Below, piece after piece: positions 35,454-45,051 of a stretch of 64,000 nucleotides of DNA. The translations under genes and the position numbers were made by a program. A model generated the notes under the pieces. That model had not been told where the DNA came from. It did not search any database and saw only the letters and a list, made by a program, of their open reading frames with translations. The DNA is taken from contig NC_056033.1 in the NCBI RefSeq assembly GCF_004379255.2, positions 23,800,209 to 23,864,208 on the forward strand, written 5' to 3'. Within the stretch, counting starts at the first letter, position 1. Every line of letters begins with the position of its first letter. This DNA comes from Salvia splendens. Taxonomy: Eukaryota; Streptophyta; Magnoliopsida; Lamiales; Lamiaceae.

Positions 35454-36746
35454 ATGGTGCAAAGAAAGCACACCCTCCTCCACCTCCAGCCCCTCCACAC
35501 CCACCACCATGACTCCTCCGCCGCGAAGAGCCCTCGCGGCGCCGACCTCAAGGCCAAGAAGATGAAGAAATCCGCCCCCATCAAGCGCCCCAAAGCGGCG
35601 ACGCCCAACTACATGAAGCCAACCACCAGCTCGGACGCTAGAAAGGAGCAACCGCAGTCGAGATCACCTTCCCCGTCAAGCAAGAAAAGCGCGACGAAGC
35701 CGAGCTTCAAACCCTCGAGTAAGACCGTTGATGCAAAGACAGCCACATGCTCCTCCACTTTGAAAGACTCAAAGTTCCCTCCTTTTCTTTCCCTTAACAA
35801 AAAAGGCCACTCTGACATCAAAGTCTGCCCCTACACCTACTGCTCCCTCAACGGCCGCCACCACCCGCCCCTGAGCTCCTTCATATCGGCTGCCAGGCGT
35901 GCCCGTGCCTCCCCTGCTCGACCCGATGATGATCCTTTCTTTGTTGAGATTTACACGACCCCACAAGACCGAGTCTCTGAAGAATTATCGCAGGATTCCT
36001 TCGATGATAATAACAGTTGTATGGATTGGGAGAGTGGCTATGGATACGGCGTGTTTCTGCAATATGATTACAAAGCAGAGGATGCAATCGAAATCAAACA
36101 CGAATTTGTAGAGGAAAAAGTTTTGATTGAGGAAGCAGCGCAGGAGTCCTTTGATGAAAACGGCGGCTTCGACTCTGATTCCATTTCAAGCATCGAAATT
36201 TCAACACCTCTTCAAGAAGAAGAAGAAGGAAAAGGAAGAAATGAAGAATATGTGGTGTCCTTTGATGAAAACAGAGGTGATGCCTTTTCAAGCCTAGATA
36301 TTTCAACACCTATTCAAAAAGGAGAAGGGGACGCAGAAGGAGAAGAAAAAGGAGGAAGAAAAGAAGAAATTTCTTCATTTGATGTTGTAAGTGAAGAATA
36401 TCTACCAAAAGAGGAAGTGGAAAAAACAGAGGATGCTCTGTTTCAGATAGCAGAGGAAGGGGAGGAAGTGGTCGATTTCAATCCACGAGCACCTAATTTC
36501 CTTGACGTGGAGGAGGATCCGGAGGCGGAGAGGGTTGATCTGAGGCATCAGGATGTGGATGAGAGGAGGAACTCGGAGGAATGGATGGTGGATTATGCAC
36601 TAAGACGAGCGGTGACGAAGCTTGCCTCGGCTAAGAAGAGGAAGGTTGCTCTGCTTGTTGAGGCATTTGAGGGAGTCATGCCATTGCCATTTAATCACTA
36701 CTTGAACAAGTTTGATCACACAAGGTCTATGCTGGCTTGCAGCTGA
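35454..36746 (+). CDS. Plant calmodulin-binding protein, single exon, 430 aa
   Basis: ATG lies in CACCATGG, an ideal plant start context. The basic N-terminal third has the family motifs PNYMKPTTSSDARKEQ (about residues 50-65) and CPYTYCSLNGRHHPPLSSF (about 125-143). The middle is very acidic with repeated SFDENGGFDS/SFDENRGD and EISTP/DISTP segments. The C-terminus has the plant calmodulin-binding domain: EEWMVDYALRRAVTKLASAK, then RKVALLVEAFEGVMPLP (about 377-414), an amphipathic helix expected to bind Ca2+-loaded calmodulin. The best-known relatives are the pathogen-induced PICBP proteins, usually longer and with several such domains; this one has a single domain. It is the only clearly intact ordinary host gene in the window. 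Role inferred: Ca2+ signalling in nucleus or cytosol. No frameshift or stop. Confidence 0.9.
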   Translation: MVQRKHTLLHLQPLHTHHHDSSAAKSPRGADLKAKKMKKSAPIKRPKAATPNYMKPTTSSDARKEQPQSRSPSPSSKKSATKPSFKPSSKTVDAKTATCSSTLKDSKFPPFLSLNKKGHSDIKVCPYTYCSLNGRHHPPLSSFISAARRARASPARPDDDPFFVEIYTTPQDRVSEELSQDSFDDNNSCMDWESGYGYGVFLQYDYKAEDAIEIKHEFVEEKVLIEEAAQESFDENGGFDSDSISSIEISTPLQEEEEGKGRNEEYVVSFDENRGDAFSSLDISTPIQKGEGDAEGEEKGGRKEEISSFDVVSEEYLPKEEVEKTEDALFQIAEEGEEVVDFNPRAPNFLDVEEDPEAERVDLRHQDVDERRNSEEWMVDYALRRAVTKLASAKKRKVALLVEAFEGVMPLPFNHYLNKFDHTRSMLACS

Positions 36747-36955
36747 TCAGGTAACACAAGTTTATCTTAATCCAGAAAGTCTATGTTGAACACCAATCAT
36801 GTTTATTTGGGGCAATCTGCCTAAGTTTGTTTGCTGTTTTGTTTACTTTTTATGAGTAGCCTTGAGCTACTTGTGATTTTGCTGGTTTTTTTGTAAACTC
36901 CAAATCCACTCTCTCAGTTGGAGTGTTGAACTAAATCTATGTTTTGGTGGAAATA
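36747..36955 (+). other. 3' UTR of the calmodulin-binding protein gene
   Basis: T-rich sequence with TTTTATGAGTAGCC and TTTTTTTGTAAAC. A GTAACA follows the stop by six bases and could be a 3'-UTR intron donor. No clear poly(A) signal stands out. Confidence 0.4.
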
Positions 36956-37222
36956 TTAACACATGCTTACACTAGCATCACGTAAAAGTTTTACCAACCA
37001 ATTACTACTATTGTATTGTTTATAGGGTTAACAATGTTTAAAGAGGTAATTTATCAATGATGCGGAACAAGTTGAACAAAACATAACATTACGAAATTCT
37101 CTGTTTTTGCCTTTTGGTTATATCGGCGATTTTGCTACTATACCCTTGTTTTATCACAATCTCAGATCAAGTGTAAGAGGTTATGGCTATGACATTCCAA
37201 TACTTTGGAAAACACTTAAATG
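36956..37222. repeat. Repeat copy A, 3' of the calmodulin-binding gene
   Basis: About 265 bp closely matching 58719-58965 in the same orientation, with shared blocks AAGTTTTACCAACCAATTAC, TACTATTGTATTGTTT, ATTTATCAATRATGCGGAA, ACATAACATTA, GAAATTCT and ATGACATTCCAATACT. No terminal repeats or coding were recognised. Confidence 0.85.
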
Positions 37223-37224
37223 TT

Positions 37225-37366
37225 TTTAGTAGTAATCTCTTATTTTATTCTCTCTTCATTTATCTATTTTTTTTCTACTTTGTTTTCTTTACTTAACTGA
37301 CTTAAAACATTTTTTCTGATTTCTTGTGCCGAAAAGAAACACCTATACTACAAAGGACGGAGGGAG
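37225..37366. mobile_element. Stowaway-type MITE, right part
   Basis: Ends ACAAAGGACGGAGGGAG followed by TA at 37367-37368. The left end is not recognisable. Confidence 0.5.
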
Positions 37367-37469
37367 TATTACGTTTTAATATTTTAAAAAAAATTATGTT
37401 TTACATTATTTTTTTAATTTCTTGTAAAGTAGGTTTAAATAGTGTAAACCTGATTTTTATTGTGTGATA

Positions 37470-37716
37470 CTCCCCTGTCCCATAATAAGAGCTACATTTT
37501 GTCATTTTGTCCGTCCCACAATAAGACTCGCATTTCACTTTTACTATTAATGGTAAGTAGTTCCTACATTCCACTAACTCACTTAACTCACATTCTATTA
37601 TAAAACCAATTTTAAAAAGTGGATCATATATTCTACTAACATTTTCAATCCACTATTCTTTATATTTCTTAAAACTCGTGCTCACACCAAATGTGACTCC
37701 TATTGTGGGACGGAGG
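37470..37716. mobile_element. Stowaway-type MITE
   Basis: Starts CTCCCCTGTCCCATAATAAG and ends CCTATTGTGGGACGGAGG, with TA on both sides (37468-37469 and 37717-37718). Confidence 0.8.
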
Positions 37717-37977
37717 TAGAATCAGATTTTAATCGTGTAGTATCTGGTTCGAGTTGTTATCATGTCGTGTCAACCCATATTATATCGTGTCGTTAATGGG
37801 TTCATGTCGAGATGGAGTCGTGGTTTGAAGTTAGCTAGTCGGATTTATATTCAGATCAACAGTTTCCTTACATGTCAGGTTTGGGTTGGTCTTATTGGGT
37901 TAGATCTCTATCAGATTGAACAAATAAAGACCTAACCCAGACGTTTGCCACCCTAGTTATACTCTCAAAAGCATTTA
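37717..37977. other. Intergenic, no feature seen
   Basis: Noncoding DNA between two MITEs; contains TCGTGTCGTTAATGGG-like text sometimes seen in retroelement remnants, but too little to call. Confidence 0.4.
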
Positions 37978-38226
37978 CTCCCTCCGTCCCATAAAATTAT
38001 GGGCAATGGATTTGGTACGAGAATAAAGATAAAATTGGTAAAGTAAGAGAGAAGAGGTGAATAGTATAGTAAAGTAAGAGAGAGGAGAAGAATGGTAGTT
38101 AAAGTAGTGTTAATGGATATCGGAACCTACATTATTAAATTGATATAACTTTCCAAAAATGGAATGAACATATTTTGTGTGACGGACGAAATGAAAAGTG
38201 CACAAATTTTTATGGGATGGAGGGAG
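37978..38226. mobile_element. Stowaway-type MITE
   Basis: CTCCCTCCGTCCCATAAAAT to ATTTTTATGGGATGGAGGGAG-type right end, TA on both sides (37976-37977, 38227-38228); 249 bp. Confidence 0.9.
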
Positions 38227-38616
38227 TATTACTTAATACTTTTCACATTTATTATTAATTTTTTATTTTTTCTTGTTCTATAGTACAATATGAATTTATG
38301 AACAAAACAAAACGATTAATTTTATTAAACAGTTAAAATAAAAATTAATAATTAAAATTTTCAAATACATAATTCTGCACATTATCAACATCGCTAAAGT
38401 GTGCTAAATTTCATCGATTAGATCTTGTTGGAGTCTACCACGTAACTCTTTGTTATTGGTCAACTCACAACGAGTTTCACACACGAAAATTTAGAGGAGT
38501 GCCTTGACGTATAAATTATCCTGAGACAAGTTTGCTTTTATTCCTATATTACCACTCATAGGAAGATGATAGTTGGAATTGTAATACTGAGGTCATCTCT
38601 AATCATACACCAAATA

Positions 38617-38866
38617 TTTCCTCCTTTCCATAATAGGAATCCTACTTGGTATGGTACGGTTTGAGAAATGTAAAGAAAAAATTGGATTGAATAAGTTAAA
38701 GGAATGTGAGTTCCACTTATGTATTAGTTTTATAATAAAAATATGAGTGAAATAAGTTGGTGGAATGTGGGGTTTGGTTACTATTTATGGTAAAAGTGAA
38801 ATATGACTCTTATTGTGGGACGGACGAAAATGACAAAATATGACTCTTATTGTGGAACAAAGGAAG
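38617..38866. mobile_element. Stowaway-type MITE with doubled right end
   Basis: Left TTTCCTCCTTTCCATAATAG. The right side carries the terminal motif twice: TCTTATTGTGGGACGGACG at about 38806-38825 and TCTTATTGTGGAACAAAGGAAG at 38845-38866, TA after. Confidence 0.65.
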
Positions 38867-38977
38867 TATCATTTTGGTGGTGTAGCAAACTTCTCCAATT
38901 ATACTGCAAATCAAATCCAATTTTTTTGTTTTTCTACGAAATAATACCAAATTAGGGTCTACTGCAAATATTTTATA

Positions 38978-39192
38978 CTCCCTCTGTCCCACATTAATAT
39001 ACACTTTTTGTTAGACATGAGTTTAATGCAAAATTAGTAAAGTAAGAGACATGTTGAGAAAAAAAGTAATTAAAATATTGTTAGTGGAGAGTGACCCGAT
39101 AGAGAGAAAGGAGTTTCCAAAATACTAAAATGCATGTTCTTGTAGGTCTGAATATAAAAGAAATAATGCATATTCTTTTGGGACGAGGGGAG
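38978..39192. mobile_element. Stowaway-type MITE
   Basis: CTCCCTCTGTCCCACATTAA to TTTTGGGACGAGGGGAG, TA on both sides (38976-38977, 39193-39194); 215 bp. Confidence 0.85.
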
Positions 39193-39356
39193 TAAGACTT
39201 ATACAAAAAAATAGTGTAAAATTTGAATTTAAAATTAATATTGGAATGAAATTACTTTTTAATATAATATATACTTAAATAGTCTAAATTTTAGTTTAAA
39301 ATAAATGGCCGATGATGGCCTTAACATATCAAACAACGGGTAGATAACGATTACGA

Positions 39357-39434
39357 CCTCCGTCCCATAGAAATATGCCATATATTAAAACTCGTGCCGA
39401 TCCCAAATGACCTATTTCTATGGGACGGAGGGAG
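39357..39434. mobile_element. Very short Stowaway-type derivative
   Basis: CCTCCGTCCCATAGAAATAT and its inverted partner ATTTCTATGGGACGGAGGGAG-type end lie only about 78 bp apart, with ACTCGTGCCGATCCCAAATG between: nearly two terminal repeats with almost no body. TA follows at 39435. Confidence 0.75.
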
Positions 39435-39819
39435 TACTATTTTATTATAAATTCATGGTATCTCACTTTGTTTTGATTTTAATTTGTTCGGACTCCACAT
39501 GAAACAACAAATCCATAATATTCTCTTGGAATAAAATTTACATAAACATTTCTTGATACTCTCATTTAAGAATATAAATGCAGATGCGTGGTCAAATTTC
39601 TAGAGGAGAAATTCGCATGCTCTCTATTTCTTTTGTGTTGTTATTGTCTATTTGACTTTAACAAAAATATGGGCGGTTGGATTCTGTTTATTTGACAAAG
39701 AATGGAAATTGTCAGCCGAAAGTGGCCTCACATGTAGCCCACAATGGTGCATATGTCACCATACAACCCACGAAGGTTGGGCGCTTGAATGCATATAAAT
39801 CTGATTTCGACTCACTTCT

Positions 39820-40171
39820 TGTTAACTCAGCACATAAGGCTCACACACTCTTTAAGAATTCACGTACACTCGGTATGAACACACACTCACAGAGAACACA
39901 CACTAATCGAAGAAGAGGAGAGTAGTTTCTTGGAGAAAAGGGGTTCTCTTTATTGATTGATTTCTAACTGCTAAGATACAAGTAAAACTACTATATAAGT
40001 ATCTAATACAAATGATAACTGCTCCTAACCGAATTGGAGCCAAGAATCAAGAACCGGAGCATGACAGCTCATTTCCTAACAGAATAACTAACTCCAACTA
40101 CTAGTTTCTAATTTCCTCTTTTATCCTTTAATTCTCCATGTTTAGAGCTGAGTGTGGACTCATTTCTTGCA
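39820..40171 (-). mobile_element. Copia element 1, 3' LTR
   Basis: Plus strand TGTTAACTCAGCACATAAGG to CTCATTTCTTGCA, 352 bp. It pairs with 56775-57098 (shared GAAGAAGA, GAGAGTAGTTTCTTGGAGAA, TCTCTTTATTGATTGATTT, GATAACTGCTCCTAACCGAA, GAGCATGACAGCTCATTTCC). The main difference is an extra block of about 30 bp after position 39858. Left flank CTTCT (39815-39819) equals the flank right of the other LTR. The minus-strand polypurine tract CAGGTGGAGAAT adjoins at 40172-40183. Confidence 0.9.
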
Positions 40172-40204
40172 ATTCTCCACCTGAGTAAACACCTCAGTTC
40201 TTGC

Positions 40205-41328
40205 CAGTGACGGAACCAGAAAATTGAGTAAGCCGGGGCTAAATTTAAAAAAAAAACTCCATAATAAAATATTTAATTTTACATGTAATGTCTGTTCAAC
40301 TTTTACGACACACTAGATGATAACAGTTTTCGACGAGTCGCCATGTTTTGTAATGTCTGTTTTCGTCTTGTCGGGTCACTATTTATGTTTTCCGCGATAG
40401 ATTCGACACTTACAACATTAATTCTTTCTTGATTTATAATCGTTCGGAATTGAAATACTATCATCTTTCTTGTAGTTGATTTATAATAGTTCGGAATTAA
40501 TATCTTTCTTGTAGTTGAATCATTCTTTTGTATTTTAGAAAAATACCGATGCATAACTATATTTAATAACAATAAGATTAATTAGTGTACGATAGTAGTA
40601 TATATTAATTCAGATGCTAATAAATTCACTAACTACAACAAGATTAATTAGTGTTAAATAGTAGTTTATATTAATTCAGATGCTAATAAATTCACTAAGT
40701 ACTACGGTACTACTTGTACAATACATCAGTTCTAATTTAATTAAAAAACTATCAAGTGATTCAAATCTAAAGACCAATTAAATTAATAAGAATTGAGGCA
40801 AACAAAGAACTATATCAAAAATCACGTACTGTACTACGTTATTGCTGTAAATAAGATAGTAAATTATTTTTACAATTCTTTCAAATAGTGAATTACTGAA
40901 TTACATAGTCCTGATGCATACATATAGTTCTTACCTGAATTAGCGAATAGTTGCAAAATCTCCAGCAGGCGACAACAATGCGTTGTCGTATTGCGTGAGA
41001 ATTTCTGACTTGTGAGGATTTGGGCATACTATGTGAAGGACTTAGGGCAACATTATTTTATTATAGCCCAAAAGGCAAAAGGCATAAGCGCAAAAATAAA
41101 AACAGCCCAACAATAAATTATTTGACCCAAAACTAATAAGCCCAAAGTTGTCTTCTTCCCTAATCCTAATTCAATTTTCAATTCAGAAGAACGGCGCAGC
41201 GGCTAGAGTGCAGGGCTGCTCTGGGGCGGAGACCGGTCGGAGGGCGGCTGTATAGGCGGGGGTCGGGGTCTGGTACCGGCCAAGCCCCCGCTGGCGCAGG
41301 GGCTTGGCCCTATGTAGTTCCGTCACTG
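40205..41328. mobile_element. Non-autonomous hAT element, 1.1 kb
   Basis: Perfect 12-bp inverted ends CAGTGACGGAAC and a perfect 8-bp target duplication GTTCTTGC (40197-40204 and 41329-41336). No transposase coding. The body is AT-rich but the last 170 bp are GC-rich (AACGGCGCAGCGG, GGGCGGAGACCGG, CCGCTGGCGCAGGGG). It sits between the polypurine tract and the end of the copia 1 reading frame. Confidence 0.92.
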
Positions 41329-42097
41329 GTTCTTGCAGCACACATTGATCAACTCTTTACAATGATCAAACTTGTCTCTTCCTAGAGACTTTGTAAGCAT
41401 GCCAGCTGGATTGTGCATGGTGTCAATCTTGACCACCTTTGCCCTTCCCTTTTCAATCTCAATTTTAATGAAATGTAGCCTAACATCTATATGCTTGCTC
41501 CTTTCATGAAAATACTGATGTCTAGCTAAGCATATAGCTGAACTACTATCACAATATACAACCATGGTCTTCGGACCAAAACCAAAGTCTGAAATAACAC
41601 CCTGAATCCAGAAACTCTTGCACAGCTGCAGTGAGAGCCATATATTCTGCTTCTGTTGTTGATAGTGGAACAATACTCTGTAGCCTTGACTTCCAGCTGA
41701 TCACCGTTCCAAACATGGTGAAGAGATAACCAGTTTGGGACTTTCTATTATCCAAGTTTGTAGCATAGTCTACATCACAATAGCCCGCCACTATTTTCTC
41801 ACTCACCTTATCACAGCCACTGAACACAATCCCCCAACTACTAGTATTCTTCATGTACCTCAGAATCCACTTAAGGGCATTCCAATGCTCTTTCCTAGTA
41901 TCTGCTAGTAACTGAAATAGAATGGGCCAAGTCTAGCCTTGTACAAATCATAGTGTACATTATGCTCCCAACCACACTAGCATAAGGAATAGACTCCATC
42001 TCCTGTGCCTCTTGCTTAGACTTAGGAGCCTGCTCCTTAGAAAGTTTAAAACTCTATGAGATAGTTGTAGCAGACTTAGCATTATCCATATTGAATC
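41329..42097 (-). pseudogene. Copia element 1, end of reverse transcriptase and RNase H
   Basis: Minus-strand copia polyprotein C-terminus. Reverse-transcriptase end at about 42060-41880 (FKLSKEQAPKSKQE, VPYAS-type VVGSIMYTMICTR), then RNase H: GYCDVDYATNLDNRKSQTGY, SWKSRLQSIVPLSTTEAEYM and YCDSSSAICLARHQYFHERS with KHIDVRLHFI. One frameshift near 41600 splits it in two frames, and a stop lies in the reverse-transcriptase part. The natural end VCCKN* overlaps the hAT target site. The rest of the reverse transcriptase is cut off at 42098 by the LTR of copia element 2. Confidence 0.85.
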
Positions 42098-43034
42098 TGT
42101 TGGTTTTGCAGCGGAAATCTATTTAGTCTGATAGAAAGATTTACATCTAAACATGCTTTTATTAGACTGTAAACTAGAAATATGTTTATAAGCATATAAT
42201 CACAGATCATACTGAATATATGCAATTAAATACAACATACCGTAAGAATTCAAGATTTGAATTCTGTCATCTTCTTCAATTGATTTCAACCACAGATCTT
42301 CTGATTTGTTTCCTTTAACTCGGAATTGACCTTTGTGTGGCCAAACTTGTCAAAATCCTCAAAAGCCGGAGAAGAATTGAAGACATAAATCTCGAAATTG
42401 AAGACTGGAGGATATTATCATACTGGTCTCTCCCAGCACACGATTAATTGCAATAACAATACTAGCACCACTTAGACATTAATGATCATTACCCAATCTA
42501 TCAGGATTCTTGGGCAACGAAATACCCTCACCATTTGATAAGTCAAAGTAGTTTTCAATTCATATCGTATGCTCAATGTTATGCCAACAATGATTAAGAA
42601 ACGACAATCACCAAGACCTCGTCTTTCAGTAAATAGCCAAGAACGTCTTATCGCACTTTTTGATTCTTTCAGTGCTATACCACACCGACGTTATTCATTT
42701 CCTTAGGTAAGCAAACTTTCGGACTGACATCGGAACCTTTCACGATAGGTAGTCAAAGCCTATCTAGGTTGTGAAACAATTTTCCTTCTGCAAGAACCGA
42801 CAAGTTATCTACTGTGAACGCCGCTCACAACTCGTCTACTATGCAAAAGACTTAGATTCATTTTGCTTAAACTATGTATTTCAATGGAAAACACATTTCA
42901 ACATCTCATAAATACATAAGCAAAACACATTGTAACAAAATATTCTTTCTCATTTGCATGGTAAAAAATGGGTAAAGAGTTATTACATATACATACATAC
43001 TAAATATGCTTTTCCAGTATACTAAACTCTAACA
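42098..43034 (-). mobile_element. Copia element 2, 3' LTR
   Basis: Plus strand TGTTGGTTTTGCAGCGG to CTAAACTCTAACA, 937 bp. It shares GGTGCTATACCACACC-like, CGGACTGACATCGGAACC and CTATCTAGGTTGTGAAA blocks with the solo LTR at 24877. The minus-strand polypurine tract AAGTGGGAGAT (43045-43035) adjoins it, so the coding region to the right belongs to it. Left flank GAATC; the partner flank was not found. Confidence 0.85.
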
Positions 43035-44919
43035 ATCTCCCACTTATACTCAAAACAGCTTTCGAGTATACCAAAACTGCAAAATCTGCAAAATCCTCCC
43101 ACCTATACTGAAAGCGAATCCAGGTCAATTGAACAGCAAATCCTTTCACATATTGCTCAATCTCCTTACTGGAGAGAGCCCTTGTGAATGGATCTGCCAA
43201 GTTATCTTCTGATGCGATCTTGACCACATCAATGTCAGCTCTCTACACTATATCACGGATGTGATATTTCCTCTCTATGTGTTAACTTGCCTTGTGGGCA
43301 TGTGGTTCCCTTGAGTTTGTCATAGCACCAAAGTTATCACAAAAGATAGTGATGCTCTTAGGCATACTCTGAATCACGTTTAGATCAATTAGGAAGTTTC
43401 TGAACCATACCGCTTCTTTTGCGACTTCTGATGCAGCCACATATTCAACTTCCATGATAGAGTCCGTGATGCATTTCTGCTTCACACTCTTCCAAACGAT
43501 GGTACCACCTCCTAAGGTGAACACATAGCTAGAGGTTTATTTCCTCGAATCCTGATTAGATTGAAAATCTAAACCAGTTAACCCAAAAGATACATCTCGG
43601 ATGCATGGTAAACTAGAAAATACTCCTTAGTTCTTATTAGATATTTGAGTACATTATTTACCGCACTCTAGTGTCATTGACCGAGATTTGACTGATACCT
43701 TGCTACCATGCCTACGACAAAGAAAATATCGGGCCTCGTGCAAAACATAGCATACATGAGACTCCCAACTACTAATGCATAAGGGATCCTTCTTATAGCT
43801 TCTGTCTCAATAGGTGTTTTGGGACACATATCAGAGTGATTCCATGGCTAAAAGGTAGAAAACCTTTCTTGGAGTCTTGCATACTAAAACGTTTAACTAT
43901 CGTAATGATGTAAGATTCTTGAGATGAGCATAACATCCTTTTCTGGCAGTTCTTAAGAACTTTAATGCATAGGATGTGTCCAGCTTCTCCCATATCTTTC
44001 ATCTCAAATTAACTTTATAGACAGTCTCTCACGTCTGATAACATCTTTTCACTGTTCCCAAACAATTGTGTGTCATCTACGTAGAGTACCATAAACACTA
44101 CATTCTTACCTTCAACTTTCTTGTTCACACAGCTCTCATCTGGGCACTGCTCAAAGCCAAAAGACATAACAGTTTAGTCAAAACACATGTTCCATGGTCG
44201 AGATGCTTGCTTGAGGCCATAAATTGCCTTCTTAAGCTTCCACACCATGTGTTCTTTGCCCTTGACTACATATCCCCCTGGATGTTCCATGTAGATGGTC
44301 TCCTCAAGACTTCCATTTAGGAAAGTTGTCTTGACGTCCATCTGCCATACCTCCCAATCCATGTAGGTTGCGATAGACAAAAGAATTTGGATTGACTTGA
44401 GCATAGCTACTGGCGAAAAGGTCTCATAGTAATTGATACCTTCTCTCTGGGTATAACCCATTAGCTACCAATCTTGCTTTGAAGACTTTAACTCGTCCAT
44501 CAGGTCCTCGTTTACGTTTATAAATCTATTTGCTCCCAATGAGAGTACAACCTTCAGGTAGGACTAACATTTCATAAACGTCTTTGTCTATCGTTGATTG
44601 TAGTTCAGAATCCATTCTTTCTTTATAGGAATGACTATCTGAATCTGCCATCGCCTCTTTGAAGTTCTGTGGGTCTAATACATTGTCGTCACCCACACCA
44701 ATGTACCTTTCTGGTTCACGAGGAACCCTCCCACTACGACGAGGCTCTACAATTTTTTGGCACAAAAGTTGATATCTCAGGTATAGATTGTACTTGTGTT
44801 ATTGGTTCTTTGCTTGTGGAAACTGAAGTATCTCTTAGATCATCAAGAGCTACTTCACTGCTGGGCTTATGATTCATCACATAGTCTTCTTCTAAGAACT
44901 TGGCATTTGTGCTAACAAA
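43035..44919 (-). pseudogene. Copia element 2, integrase tail, reverse transcriptase and RNase H, decayed
   Basis: Minus-strand copia coding split in several frames. From the 5' side: the integrase tail and linker (EPRRSGRVPREPERY, 44765-44526), reverse transcriptase (ETFSPVAMLKSIQILLSIA, then VWQMDVKTTFLNGSLEETIY and LKKAIYGLKQASRPW, 44461-44174), thumb (ILCIKVLKNCQKRML, 44002-43793), RNase H (VWKSVKQKCITDSIMEVEYV and FCDNFGAM, 43524-43282), and the C-terminal tail (SEDNLADPFTRALSSKEIEQ, 43227-43100). The first reverse-transcriptase Asp is present. Frameshifts and stops make it inactive. Truncated at about 44919 where LTR sequence of copia element 3 begins. Confidence 0.85.
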
Positions 44920-45051
44920 TACCTACTTATCTCGTGCGAAACTGCTCGAATAATACTGAATCGCTTTAAAAGTGAATTGTAGTGTTTTTCGTATACAAGC
45001 AAGATTCTATCCGTGCTCGAAACAAGCTTTTCAGTGTACCAAACCCAACAA
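44920..45051 (-). mobile_element. Copia element 3, truncated 3' LTR
   Basis: CGTGCGAAACTGCTCGAATA, TACTGAATCG, TTTTTCGTATACAAGCAAGA and the terminal ACCAAACCCAACA match the end of the LTR at 52455-55717. Only the last 130 bp are present; the rest was lost at the junction with copia 2. Confidence 0.75.
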
